The notes: generated from the letters alone by a model not told the origin. Positions 1 through 7,945 are shown, counted from the first letter of the stretch. The stretch is DNA of 12,493 nt from Flavobacteriaceae bacterium (GCA_029247985.1 JAQWKF010000053.1:1-12493); one strand, 5' to 3'. Program-made: numbers and translations.

Positions 1-6
1 ATTCGA

Positions 7-14
7 TACCTTTG
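7..14 (+). promoter_or_regulatory. Bacteroidota -7 promoter box for purB
   Basis: TACCTTTG matches the TAnnTTTG -7 element used by the primary sigma factor of Bacteroidota. It ends 14 bases before the purB ATG, implying a very short leader. The -33 element would lie left of the window and cannot be checked. Confidence 0.6.
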
Positions 15-28
15 CATTTTGAAAGCCT

Positions 29-1372
29 ATGTTATTAAACAAATTAAGTGCAATTTCACCTGTTGATGGTCGTTATCGCCCAAAAACAAAATCCCTAAGC
101 CCATACTTTTCAGAATTTGGATTGATTCAATACCGCGTACGGATTGAAGTGGAATATTTTATAGCCTTGTGTGAACTTCCTTTACCAGAGCTCAAGGATT
201 TTCCAACCTCTGCCATCGAAGAATTACGCAGCGTTTACATTCATTTTAATTTAGATCAAGCACAGGCCATTAAAGACATTGAAAAGGTCACCAACCACGA
301 TGTAAAGGCCGTTGAGTACTTTTTAAAACAAACATTTGACGATTTAAATCTGGGGAAATACAAAGAGTTTATCCACTTTGGACTTACCTCACAGGATATC
401 AACAATACAGCTATTCCGCTATCTGTAAAAGAAGCTTTCGAAAGCGAATATTTACCGAAACTGAAGGAAGTAATCACAGCACTTGAAGCGCTTATGACAA
501 GTTGTGAGGGTGTAGCCATGTTAGCTAGAACACACGGGCAACCGGCCTCCCCTACGCGACTTGACAAAGAGCTCAACGTATTTAAAACACGTATTGACCA
601 ACAGCTATCACTTATGTCGCAAATTCCCATGGCTGCAAAATTTGGTGGTGCCACTGGAAATTACAACGCACACAAGGTGGCGTATCCGTCTGTGGATTGG
701 CAGGCGTTTGGTAAGGCATTTGTAGAAAAAACACTAGGCTTACACCACTCCTTTCCAACAACACAGATTGAGCACTACGATCACTATGCTGCACTATGTG
801 ACGCACAAAAGCGCATCAACACCATATTGATTGATTTTTCTAGAGATGTGTGGACATATATTTCCATGGATTATTTCAAGCAACAAATTAAAGAGGGAGA
901 AGTTGGTTCCTCTGCCATGCCGCATAAAGTAAATCCCATTGATTTTGAAAATGCAGAAGGAAACCTAGGCATTGCGAATGCATTGCTAACACACTTGGCA
1001 GAAAAACTACCCATCTCACGACTTCAACGCGACTTAACAGACAGTACGGTATTGCGTAACGTAGGTATGCCTTTCGCCCACATGATTATCAGTTTTGAAT
1101 CCTTGATTAAGGGGATTGGAAAGCTAGTGGTGAACAAGGGCGCCATACAAGAAGATCTAGACAACAACTGGGCGGTACTTGCGGAGGCGATTCAAACCAT
1201 TTTGCGCCGTGAGGGATACCCAAAGCCATATGAGGCACTCAAGGCACTCACACGTACTAACACAGGTATAGACGAGGCATCTATTCGTGCATTTATCGAA
1301 ACCCTAGATATATCTACTGAAGTAAAAGATGAACTAAGAACTTTAAGGCCAGAAAATTATACGGGCATTTAA
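29..1372 (+). CDS. purB: Adenylosuccinate lyase
   Basis: The 447-residue cytoplasmic enzyme of the fumarase/aspartase superfamily catalyses two fumarate-releasing steps in purine synthesis: SAICAR to AICAR, and adenylosuccinate to AMP. The N-terminal LSAISPVDGRY is the usual PurB opening. ARTHGQPASPT carries the candidate catalytic His169. The fumarate lyase signature GSSAMPHKVNPIDFENAEG carries Ser295 in the flexible catalytic loop, the same position as the catalytic serine of the E. coli enzyme (456 residues). The length is therefore full, and the ATG follows a TAnnTTTG box closely. Its TAA overlaps, on the opposite strand, the stop of the convergent DUF4252 lipoprotein gene, so there is no room between them for a separate terminator. 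No active-site residue looks missing. Confidence 0.97.
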   Translation: MLLNKLSAISPVDGRYRPKTKSLSPYFSEFGLIQYRVRIEVEYFIALCELPLPELKDFPTSAIEELRSVYIHFNLDQAQAIKDIEKVTNHDVKAVEYFLKQTFDDLNLGKYKEFIHFGLTSQDINNTAIPLSVKEAFESEYLPKLKEVITALEALMTSCEGVAMLARTHGQPASPTRLDKELNVFKTRIDQQLSLMSQIPMAAKFGGATGNYNAHKVAYPSVDWQAFGKAFVEKTLGLHHSFPTTQIEHYDHYAALCDAQKRINTILIDFSRDVWTYISMDYFKQQIKEGEVGSSAMPHKVNPIDFENAEGNLGIANALLTHLAEKLPISRLQRDLTDSTVLRNVGMPFAHMIISFESLIKGIGKLVVNKGAIQEDLDNNWAVLAEAIQTILRREGYPKPYEALKALTRTNTGIDEASIRAFIETLDISTEVKDELRTLRPENYTGI

Positions 1373-1905
1373 AGCATTTTGCCTATGGTCTCAACAGCAT
1401 TATCCAATGCTCCTTCGCGCTCAAGCGCTTTGGCGAGTAAAACTGCTTTTTCTACCTGCATATTACTGCCTATCAAACGGGCTAATAAAAAGCCTTCATC
1501 AGCAGCTGATCCAAAAAACACAATCTCATCGGGACGTTCAATACCACCCTCAAGAAGTAATTTTCCAGAAAATTGACGATCACTTAACACCATCAATGGG
1601 TCAAAGCGCTCTCCATCAATGATCTCACGTACTTTTTCTAACTCCTTGGGAAATTGAGCTTCATTTGCTGCAGTTTTGCGAAACATCAACACATTGAGTT
1701 TTTGAAAAGATTCTAAAGCCGCTTGCTCCTCCTGATTCAAGGCCTCATTATTAATACCCAAAAATGAAGTAGGAATATCAATGACAAGAAAATTGGGGTC
1801 TTCAGATTTAGCGACGTAATACTCTTGAATACTCTGGGTTTTGGAGCAACCTAAAAAGGTCAAAGTGACAGCAAAAATCAATAGCTTTTTCATCTTATTT
1901 TTCAT
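1369..1905 (-). CDS. DUF4252 lipoprotein
   Basis: This 178-residue protein has a lipoprotein signal peptide ending in LTFLGC (Cys20), so it should be lipid-anchored in the envelope. The rest resembles DUF4252: a small alpha/beta domain with a segment like FFGSAADEGFLLARLIGS near residues 130-145. The biochemical role of DUF4252 is unknown. It is the last gene of the sigma / anti-sigma / DUF4252 / DUF4252 operon and is probably a second, lipidated paralogue of the gene before it. The listed start overlaps the upstream gene by 11 bases. A second ATG at 1893, one base after the upstream stop, would give the more typical MKKLLIF lipoprotein start (Cys16) and is equally plausible. The gene converges on purB with overlapping stop codons. 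Confidence 0.8.
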   Translation of the reverse strand: MKNKMKKLLIFAVTLTFLGCSKTQSIQEYYVAKSEDPNFLVIDIPTSFLGINNEALNQEEQAALESFQKLNVLMFRKTAANEAQFPKELEKVREIIDGERFDPLMVLSDRQFSGKLLLEGGIERPDEIVFFGSAADEGFLLARLIGSNMQVEKAVLLAKALEREGALDNAVETIGKML

Positions 1906-2440
1906 TTAGTTTTCCCAATTGCTGACCACCTGGGAGATTCATCTCATTGACAAGCTTGGAAATTTGGGTAAGATCAATATCACCGCTTAAGTACAGTAAG
2001 ACAGTTTCAGGTCTACGGTCGCCAAGTTTTATTTGATCTTCATTTATGTCGGTAACGAACATAAGCAGCTTCTTAACTCTGTCGTCTTTTTTTGACGATT
2101 TGACATAAAAATTGACATGCGCTCCTTTTTCTCGCACACGCATCAATTCCTCTAAGTTTTGAGTCTTGATGTGTTGGTCTACCCAAGTTTGAATGTCAGT
2201 GGATATGTCTTTGCTGTCTGTGGTAATGACCTTAAAACTCTCGATTTCCTCTACAAGTCTTATAAAATTATCAGCTTCTGGATCGTTTGTTTCTATACTT
2301 AGTTTGGCAAGCATTTGAAACATTTTTGGGCTAATCGAAAAATAAGTCACACTGTCGTCATATTCATATTTTTCAAACACGTCTTGCCCCCAGCTTAACG
2401 CAGCTGTTATAAGGGCTATCATAAGGATACTCTTTTTCAT
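1895..2440 (-). CDS. Secreted DUF4252 protein
   Basis: The 181-residue protein begins with a classical signal peptide (MKKSILMIALITAALSWGQ, cleavage around residue 19). It has no lipobox cysteine, so a soluble periplasmic location is expected. The mature part looks like DUF4252: a helical N-terminal half rich in acidic residues, then strands such as HVNFYVKSSKKDDRVKKLLM and ETVLLYLSGDIDLTQISKL. The start codon lies two bases after the stop of the anti-sigma-like gene, which indicates co-translation from one operon message. DUF4252 proteins recur beside ECF sigma / anti-sigma pairs in flavobacteria, so it is probably a regulon member or a signal-sensing partner. That role is inferred from context, and the molecular function is unknown. 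Confidence 0.8.
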   Translation of the reverse strand: MKKSILMIALITAALSWGQDVFEKYEYDDSVTYFSISPKMFQMLAKLSIETNDPEADNFIRLVEEIESFKVITTDSKDISTDIQTWVDQHIKTQNLEELMRVREKGAHVNFYVKSSKKDDRVKKLLMFVTDINEDQIKLGDRRPETVLLYLSGDIDLTQISKLVNEMNLPGGQQLGKLNEK

Positions 2441-2442
2441 AA

Positions 2443-2874
2443 TTAATCTGTCTTTATAAATTTGTTAGTCGTTTGATTGAAGGTTTCAATATGTGCCAAA
2501 CCTTCATGGCCTTTGTTTAGTTTTTGTGATACAAAATACATATGTGCCTTAAACTCTTCAAACACAATTTCTTCTGGGCTAGGTTGAATGACTTGTGTAT
2601 TGTTTACTTGTGTCATAAAAAATCCAAAAATTGCTACTGCAGCTATGGCTATAGCCTTGCGCCAATTGGTTTTTGAATTGGGCTTCACAGGTAATTTTCC
2701 TTTGTAGGTTTGGGAACGCTCATCTGCAATAGCCTCAAAATAAGGCTTGAATTGCGCAAGCTTAGCATCAACTACTGGCTGTGCAAAGTAGTCCATGAGG
2801 ATCGCTTCTTGTTCGAGTGTAGTTTGACCCTCAAAGTACAAGTCTAGGTATTTATGAACCTGTTTTAATTCCAT
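2443..2874 (-). CDS. Single-pass anti-sigma-factor-like membrane protein
   Basis: This is a 143-residue protein. The N-terminal 70 residues form a soluble cytoplasmic region with the pattern LDLYFEGQTTLEQEAILMDYF, which resembles the N-terminal helices of Bacteroidota anti-sigma factors. It has no HxxxCxxC zinc-binding motif, and indeed no cysteine. One transmembrane helix follows (about residues 73-89, AIAIAAVAIFGFFMTQV), then a short periplasmic tail of about 54 residues. The gene starts inside the 3' end of the sigma gene (23-base overlap), a typical sign of translational coupling between a sigma factor and its inhibitor. The likely role is to hold the ECF sigma factor at the inner membrane until an envelope signal arrives. 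This rests on architecture and position rather than on a diagnostic motif. Confidence 0.72.
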   Translation of the reverse strand: MELKQVHKYLDLYFEGQTTLEQEAILMDYFAQPVVDAKLAQFKPYFEAIADERSQTYKGKLPVKPNSKTNWRKAIAIAAVAIFGFFMTQVNNTQVIQPSPEEIVFEEFKAHMYFVSQKLNKGHEGLAHIETFNQTTNKFIKTD

Positions 2875-3370
2875 GATTGTGTGCTTTAATGAGTTGTGCT
2901 TTAATTTTTTTTCGAGCTCTTGAAAGCGCTACACGTACTGCGCCCTCTGAAAGTTCGGTAATTTGCGCAATGGTTTCAAAATCGTACTGCTCTACATCTC
3001 GCAGTTGTAAAACCAGTTGTTGTTGCTCAGGAAGGTTTTCCATAAATACCATTAGTTTAGAAACGCTGTCACGGGCATCAATTTGTTTATCAAGAGAGGT
3101 AGTTGCCTTGTCGTGATGGTAATGCTCCAGCCGTAATTGTGAGGCTTGCTTTGATTTTAACCTGTCCAAACAATAGTTTTTGGTCATGGTCATGGCGTAG
3201 CCTTCAATGTTTGATAATGTTGCTAACTGTGTCATATTTGCCCATAATTTTGTTATTACTTCTTGAACTGCATCTTCAGCTTCTTCCGTGGATGTCAACA
3301 ACCGTTTTGCTAGGCGAAACATGCTGTCTCGGACATTCAATATTCGTTTTAAATATGTTCTTTCATCCAT
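2852..3370 (-). CDS. ECF-type RNA polymerase sigma-70 family factor
   Basis: The protein has 172 residues from the chosen ATG. It shows the two-domain ECF layout. Region 2 includes AKRLLTSTEEAEDAVQEVITKLW and GYAMTMTKNYCLDRLKSK. Region 4 (NLPEQQQLVLQLRDVEQYDFETIAQ, then ELSEGAVRVALSRARKKIK) carries the helix-turn-helix that reads the -35 element. I chose the ATG at 3370 because MDERTYLKRILNVRDSMFRLA is a normal ECF start. An in-frame ATG at 3406 would add 12 residues without family resemblance. It heads a four-gene operon with the overlapping anti-sigma-like gene and two DUF4252 genes. The divergent S41 peptidase starts 116 bases away, so the two transcription units share an upstream region. 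No good TAnnTTTG box was seen for this gene, which leaves self-activation possible. Confidence 0.9.
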   Translation of the reverse strand: MDERTYLKRILNVRDSMFRLAKRLLTSTEEAEDAVQEVITKLWANMTQLATLSNIEGYAMTMTKNYCLDRLKSKQASQLRLEHYHHDKATTSLDKQIDARDSVSKLMVFMENLPEQQQLVLQLRDVEQYDFETIAQITELSEGAVRVALSRARKKIKAQLIKAHNHGIKTGS

Positions 3371-3461
3371 ATCGCAGGCCAGAAGATTTATTGGGTATTT
3401 GTACAATTAACGATTTTAGCAATACCTTGTTACAAATTAGGGAAATTTATTTTTACTAATT

Positions 3462-3469
3462 TAGCTTTG
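3462..3469 (+). promoter_or_regulatory. -7 promoter box for the S41 peptidase gene
   Basis: TAGCTTTG is an exact match to TAnnTTTG and ends 17 bases before the ATG at 3487. No convincing TTG -33 element is present at the usual spacing. Confidence 0.5.
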
Positions 3470-3486
3470 ACTATGCATTCAAGCTT

Positions 3487-4860
3487 ATGAAAAAATTCGC
3501 TACACTCTTATTTATCATTCTTTTTTTTGGTTGCAAAGATGACATTGACGACACTATTTTAGTTGCCAATACAGAAAATCTAGAGGTAGAAGATTTTATT
3601 TACAAGGTGATGAATTTTACATATTACTGGCAAAAAGATGTCCCTAATTTGACTGATAACAAGTTTGCGGACGACAAAGAATACACCCGATTTCTCCAAT
3701 CTTTTGATGGCCCAGCATCGCTGTTTGAAGCCCTACAATTCGAGGAAGACAAGTACAGCGCTCTCATAGACGATTACGAAGCTTTTGAAAACAGCATCAA
3801 GGGTATATCCCAAACAAGCGGGATGGTTTTTGGACTAGCCCGTTATTCAAATGACAGTTCAAATGTTTTTGGCTTTGTCCAGTATGTTCTTGCGGGATCG
3901 GATGCTGAAGCAAAAGGCATCAAACGCGGTACTCTTTTCACAGATGTTAACGGTACCCAACTCACCACTGCTAACTATCGTGAGTTGTTATTTAACAATG
4001 CCTCTAGTTATACCATAGGTTTAGCTACCATCAACAACAATACGATTACCAAAACAGGAAGCAGTGTAAACCTCAACAACACAGTGCAAACAGAGCAAAG
4101 TGTTCATATCGCTAAAGTTATTGAACATGCAGGCAAAAAGGTGGGGTATGTGATGTATAACAGTTTTGTAACCTCTCAAGACGACCTACTCAAAACTGCC
4201 TTTGCAGATTTGGCAACAGCGTCAATAGATGAGTTAGTCGTAGACTTGCGGTACAACAGAGGTGGATCTGTAGCAACCGCCCAACTATTGGCTGGACTTA
4301 TAGCAGGAGAACATGCCAACAAGGTGTTTGGTAAATTCGTTTATAACGAAAAATTAAGTGCTAATAATTCAGACATTGAAATTACCAGTTCAAATATCAA
4401 CTTGGGGTTGTCGCGTGTATTTTTCTTGACTACTAAAAGTTCGGCTTCAGCAAGTGAAATGACTATTAATGGTTTAAAACCTTATTTGGATGTGATTCAA
4501 ATTGGCGATCAAACAGAAGGAAAAGATGTGGGTTCAAATCCTTTTTACGATTATATTGACAACAAGGGAACCAAAAATCCCAACCATAAGTATCTGGTGC
4601 TTCCCATCACCTTTAAATATTACAACAGTGAAGGAGTAGGCGACTATTCCGAAGGCTTATTGCCCAATGTTAGTTTAAAGGAAAACCTGGCTGCTTTGGG
4701 TGAGCTTGGTGATGTCGAAGAGCCCTTACTTAAAAAAGCACTGGAATACATAAGCGGGCAAACTACTGGAGGCATATCGGTTGACTCTAGAAGTATACCC
4801 GCTACATTTGTTGAGCTTCAAACTGAAGCAGCAAGGGCAATTTTATTTCCTAAGAACTAA
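3487..4860 (+). CDS. S41 family (C-terminal processing) peptidase, lipoprotein
   Basis: The 457-residue protein starts with a lipoprotein signal (MKKFATLLFIILFFGC, Cys16), so it is an envelope-anchored protease facing the periplasm or the surface. After a helical N-terminal region, residues about 110-190 resemble a PDZ domain (SDAEAKGIKRGTLFTDVNGTQLT). The S41 core follows: DLRYNRGG, then SSASASEM with candidate nucleophile Ser321, and EGK with candidate base Lys346. The 25-residue Ser-Lys spacing equals that of E. coli Tsp/Prc, so the dyad looks intact. The late DYSEGLLPN motif also fits the family. Substrates are unknown. It is divergent from the ECF sigma operon, which makes shared regulation possible but unproven. 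Its stop overlaps that of the convergent TonB receptor gene by four bases. Confidence 0.9.
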   Translation: MKKFATLLFIILFFGCKDDIDDTILVANTENLEVEDFIYKVMNFTYYWQKDVPNLTDNKFADDKEYTRFLQSFDGPASLFEALQFEEDKYSALIDDYEAFENSIKGISQTSGMVFGLARYSNDSSNVFGFVQYVLAGSDAEAKGIKRGTLFTDVNGTQLTTANYRELLFNNASSYTIGLATINNNTITKTGSSVNLNNTVQTEQSVHIAKVIEHAGKKVGYVMYNSFVTSQDDLLKTAFADLATASIDELVVDLRYNRGGSVATAQLLAGLIAGEHANKVFGKFVYNEKLSANNSDIEITSSNINLGLSRVFFLTTKSSASASEMTINGLKPYLDVIQIGDQTEGKDVGSNPFYDYIDNKGTKNPNHKYLVLPITFKYYNSEGVGDYSEGLLPNVSLKENLAALGELGDVEEPLLKKALEYISGQTTGGISVDSRSIPATFVELQTEAARAILFPKN

Positions 4861-6701
4861 AAAGCATAGCGCAAGGCTATGTTTAGGTTACGTCCCTGGG
4901 TGGTAAACCCAAATATTTCCGTGTATGCCACATCAAATACATTGGTGATAGCCAGACTGGCTGTGGTGTTACCAATAAAATCTGGAAAGGCTATGCGTAC
5001 ATCTACCAAGGCATAGGCATCCAATTTTTCTTGAGCAAAGGATTGATTTAAATCATAGCGCGAACCAATATAGCGCCAGTGTACTCCCCATTGTGATTTG
5101 GTTGTTACATACCGCACGCCAAGGTTGGCAGTATGTTTTGGAAGGCGCAAAGGGGCCTGATCCAGCTTTTCAGTAAAGGTGTAATTGGTGTTAATATTCC
5201 AATTCTTTAGACTCCAATTGGCTTCTGCCTCAACTCCGCGAACTTTAAATATTCCAGGGCGATTACGGTACTGCCCTGCAAAGTTTGGCAGTGAAACAAA
5301 ATCTACAAAATTGTCCTCTTCACGTTGAAAAGCAACCACTGTGATACGTCTATTTTCCATTACCTGTTCTACACCCAATTCAAGCGTTTGGTTTTCCTCT
5401 GGTGTTAGCGCCGTGTTTCCATATTGAGTACTGTATAGCTTATACTGCGAAGGCGCAATAAATGATGTTGCCCAAGACCCAAAAAATTTAAGATAGCCTC
5501 CAGAAGAAAGCCCCTTTACATAAAACGGATTGATCGTAAAGGTTTGATGTGTGCCAAATTCACTGTGTATGGTGTTACGCACACTGGCATGAACGGCATA
5601 CCCTTTGGCGTGTTGCCATTGCCCACTGACAAAAACCGCTAAGTTATTGTGTGTGTAGCTTTCTCCAGAAAACGCATTTTTAAAATCCGAATCGATGTCT
5701 TGATAGAAAAGCCCCCCTAACAAAGTTAGTTCATCTGAATGTCGGTGACGCCAAGTAAGATCTGTAGTAAAAATAGCTGCTGTGTAGTCCGATGGGTAAC
5801 TGTCTGCATAAGAGCGTGAGCTGTCTGCCCAAGAAAACTGTGCCTGAACAGCTGATTTTCCTGCGGTATAGGACGGAGCAAAGCCTATTCGTTGTTGTTT
5901 ACTTAAAAATGCATAATCTGCATCAACAAAACTGGGATAGGTGCTGTCAAAGTTGGCATCAAATACGTCCCGTTGCAAATAGGCCGACCATGCCCACGGA
6001 CCAGTATATTGACTTTGAACACTAAACTGAATATTTTCTTTGACGATGGGGTCGGTTTCAGTACCCGTTACTGAAGACATTCCGTCTGCTGCTATACGCT
6101 GTATGGATGTTGCAAAAGCCAAATTACCCACTTGACGCTCCAAAGCAACAAATTGCTTGCTCGCGTCAGCGAGGTTGCCTAATTTTTGATCATGTGTATT
6201 TTGTGTACCCCATTCTTGGGCAACCGTAAGCTTTGTTTTTTGTGTAAGCTCATTTTTGGTAGTAATATCAATAATGGCGGTGGCTGCACCACTGCCATAA
6301 AGGCTACTCGATGCGCCTTTTACCACTTCAATGGTAGCAATTTGGTCTAGGGCCACGAGACGCAAATCAAAATCCGATTCAATTTGAGAAGGATCGCTGA
6401 CCACCACACCATCGATGCGAATAAGCACCTGCCGGTTATTACCGCCACGAATAAAATAGGACAAGTTTTGACCAGGGTGTAGTTGTGCCCCCGATATATA
6501 TATTCCGGCATATTGGTTAAGTAATTGCGCTAAGGAGATTCCTTTATTTTGAGCAATGGTTTCCGCGCTAATGTGTATCACGGCTTTACCGCTGTTTTTT
6601 CTAGGTTTCGAGGTACGCGTATCCGAAACTACTACTTCGTCCAAAAGCTCTTGCGCATGGACGGTACTTATACATAGCATTACTGCTAAAATGTATCGCA
6701 T
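4857..6701 (-). CDS. btuB: BtuB-like TonB-dependent outer membrane receptor (probable cobalamin/corrinoid uptake)
   Basis: The 614-residue protein has a signal peptide (MRYILAVMLCISTVHA, cleavage before QELL), then a candidate TonB box around DEVVVSDTR. A plug domain covers about residues 35-150 (YFIRGGNNRQVLIRIDGV, IATIEVVKGASSSLYGSGAA). A 22-strand-type barrel ends in LNIALRYAF, with the terminal aromatic residue expected for outer membrane insertion. About 610 residues is BtuB size, much shorter than the SusC type, and no carboxypeptidase-like N-terminal domain is present. The specificity call rests mainly on the cobalamin riboswitch in its leader. It would import B12 or a related corrinoid using TonB/ExbBD energy. 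No btuFCD genes lie in the window. It converges with the S41 peptidase with a four-base overlap of stop codons. Confidence 0.9.
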   Translation of the reverse strand: MRYILAVMLCISTVHAQELLDEVVVSDTRTSKPRKNSGKAVIHISAETIAQNKGISLAQLLNQYAGIYISGAQLHPGQNLSYFIRGGNNRQVLIRIDGVVVSDPSQIESDFDLRLVALDQIATIEVVKGASSSLYGSGAATAIIDITTKNELTQKTKLTVAQEWGTQNTHDQKLGNLADASKQFVALERQVGNLAFATSIQRIAADGMSSVTGTETDPIVKENIQFSVQSQYTGPWAWSAYLQRDVFDANFDSTYPSFVDADYAFLSKQQRIGFAPSYTAGKSAVQAQFSWADSSRSYADSYPSDYTAAIFTTDLTWRHRHSDELTLLGGLFYQDIDSDFKNAFSGESYTHNNLAVFVSGQWQHAKGYAVHASVRNTIHSEFGTHQTFTINPFYVKGLSSGGYLKFFGSWATSFIAPSQYKLYSTQYGNTALTPEENQTLELGVEQVMENRRITVVAFQREEDNFVDFVSLPNFAGQYRNRPGIFKVRGVEAEANWSLKNWNINTNYTFTEKLDQAPLRLPKHTANLGVRYVTTKSQWGVHWRYIGSRYDLNQSFAQEKLDAYALVDVRIAFPDFIGNTTASLAITNVFDVAYTEIFGFTTQGRNLNIALRYAF

Positions 6702-6764
6702 GGTTTAGTTGTTGTTATACTAATGAACCGATTGTGCTTATCCCGAGCAGGCACAGCATGATTC

Positions 6765-6928
6765 TCTTAGGCAGGTCTCCTGACTTGTACTACTCAAATA
6801 AGCCTTCCCACCAGCAAACGGCCAGCAGTGGCTGAAGTATTGAGCGTTGCAGTACTTACAGTTGCGGGAACAGCAAAGGCTTTACACCTTTTTCCCTTTT
6901 CATCTTCGCATACGGAAGAACCCAAAAG
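6765..6928 (-). promoter_or_regulatory. Cobalamin (AdoCbl-type) riboswitch
   Basis: On the minus strand the leader carries the conserved blocks of the cobalamin riboswitch in order. GGGAA...GGTG, then GCTGTTCCCGCAACTGTAA, occupies 6856-6900. The B12 box GCCACTG is at 6826-6832, followed by GGGAAGGC, then AGTCAGGAGACCTGCC at 6770-6785. Its 3' end lies about 65 bases before the receptor start codon, leaving a short expression platform. No clear intrinsic terminator follows, so translational control is the more likely mode. Corrinoid binding should reduce receptor expression. Outer limits are approximate. Confidence 0.95.
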
Positions 6929-6934
6929 CTGAAG

Positions 6935-6942
6935 CAAAATTA
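6935..6942 (-). promoter_or_regulatory. -7 promoter box for the riboswitch-btuB transcript
   Basis: TAATTTTG on the minus strand matches TAnnTTTG and lies just upstream of the riboswitch, where a transcript including the whole aptamer must begin. No clear TTG -33 element was seen. Confidence 0.5.
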
Positions 6943-6985
6943 AGGTTTAAACCCTAAAAATAAAAGGTGATTATTGAAAAATATG

Positions 6986-6993
6986 TACCTTTG
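6986..6993 (+). promoter_or_regulatory. -7 promoter box for the DUF6580 gene
   Basis: TACCTTTG matches TAnnTTTG exactly and ends 17 bases before the ATG at 7011, the same spacing as for the S41 peptidase gene. The -33 region is unclear. It sits back-to-back with the btuB promoter. Confidence 0.55.
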
Positions 6994-7010
6994 TTTCATA
7001 ACAAACTACT

Positions 7011-7496
7011 ATGTCTTTTAGCAAGAAAGAAACTGTCCTGATTAGCTTTATTGTTGTAGCCGTTTTGGTGCGTTTGCTGCCTCACCCACCCAATGTTGCA
7101 CCCATAACAGCCGTGGCTTTGTTTGCTGGTACGCATTTTGGCCGCAAGCACTGGGCGCTACTCATGCCTTTACTGGCCATGGTGGTTACGGATATCTTTT
7201 TGGGCTTTTCGATGATTACCCCCATTGTCTACTTGGCTTTTACAACCATTACCGCCTTGGGCTTTGTAATCAAAAAGATGCATCTGGGATCTGTGCTCTT
7301 AAGCAGCCTGCTGTTTTTTGTAGTAACCAACCTAGGGGTTTGGTTTTTATACTACCCGCTTACTCCGGAAGGCTTTACAACGTGCTTTACGCTCGCCATC
7401 CCATTTTTTGGCTATTCAATATTAGGCGATTTGTTCTTTAGCGCTGCCCTACTCTTCGGCTATCGTTATGCGGCAAGACGCTTGCAATTGGCTTAA
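7011..7496 (+). CDS. DUF6580 family integral membrane protein (putative transport component)
   Basis: The 161-residue protein is hydrophobic throughout, with about five or six membrane helices. It carries the motif PHPPNVAPITAVALFAG after the first helix, which I recognise as typical of DUF6580. A conserved GxHFGRKHWALLMPLLAMVVTDIFLG segment follows. The family is distantly reminiscent of small-molecule-binding S components of ECF transporters, and its members are often found near cobalamin-regulated genes in Bacteroidota. Here it is divergent from a riboswitch-controlled btuB. A role in moving B12, cobalt or a precursor across the inner membrane is therefore plausible, but inferred. The riboswitch is on the opposite strand and does not control this gene directly. 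A VOC gene follows 15 bases downstream and probably shares its transcript. Confidence 0.75.
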   Translation: MSFSKKETVLISFIVVAVLVRLLPHPPNVAPITAVALFAGTHFGRKHWALLMPLLAMVVTDIFLGFSMITPIVYLAFTTITALGFVIKKMHLGSVLLSSLLFFVVTNLGVWFLYYPLTPEGFTTCFTLAIPFFGYSILGDLFFSAALLFGYRYAARRLQLA

Positions 7497-7511
7497 AGCC
7501 AGTTTTGCCTT

Positions 7512-7904
7512 ATGCAAACCTTCTCATTTAATCACCTAGCATTAGCGGTTAAGGACGTAGCATCTTCAATTGCCTTTTACCAGGCGGTATTTGGCTTAAG
7601 TGAAATAGAAAATACGGCATCAAACTCCAAAACCAGGTGGCTGTCTTTGGGCGAAGGTAAAGAGCTTCACCTCATACCCCGACCCGAAGCAGAACTGAAA
7701 ACACACAAGGCCGTTCATTTTGCTATGGCACTAGACGATATAGCGTCTTTTATCGAACGCTTAAAAAGCCTAAACATCAACTTTTGCGATTGGCCCGGTA
7801 CCCCAAACCAATACAACATCAGAAAAGATGGCATCAAACAGCTTTACTTTCAAGACCCCAACGGATATTGGATTGAAGTCAATGATGCAAATGCCATTGC
7901 CTAA
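7512..7904 (+). CDS. VOC family protein (glyoxalase/bleomycin-resistance/dioxygenase fold)
   Basis: The 130-residue protein has a single vicinal-oxygen-chelate domain made of two babab modules. Module one opens with FNHLALAVKDVASSIAFYQAVFGL, including candidate metal ligand His8. Module two opens with KAVHFAMALDDIASFIERLK (His69) and ends with YFQDPNGYWIEVND (Glu122). The module-one partner is probably at Glu51 or His53 in KELHLIP. The metal-binding set looks complete, so an active lyase, isomerase or dioxygenase-type enzyme is possible. The substrate cannot be read from sequence. The gene starts 15 bases after DUF6580 on the same strand, probably as the second gene of that operon. It is the last conserved-looking gene before the AT-rich accessory stretch. 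Confidence 0.85.
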   Translation: MQTFSFNHLALAVKDVASSIAFYQAVFGLSEIENTASNSKTRWLSLGEGKELHLIPRPEAELKTHKAVHFAMALDDIASFIERLKSLNINFCDWPGTPNQYNIRKDGIKQLYFQDPNGYWIEVNDANAIA

Positions 7905-7945
7905 CACATTCTGAATGTAATTTGGTCGCACCGCCAGTCTTAAGA

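Noticed and set aside
256..806. Minus-strand open frames within purB
   Set aside because: They are antisense shadows of a clearly conserved enzyme, with no signal or family pattern of their own.
7906..7918. Palindrome ACATTC-T-GAATGT just after the VOC gene
   Set aside because: A one-base loop cannot form a normal terminator hairpin and no T-run follows. A short palindrome in AT-rich DNA is likely chance.
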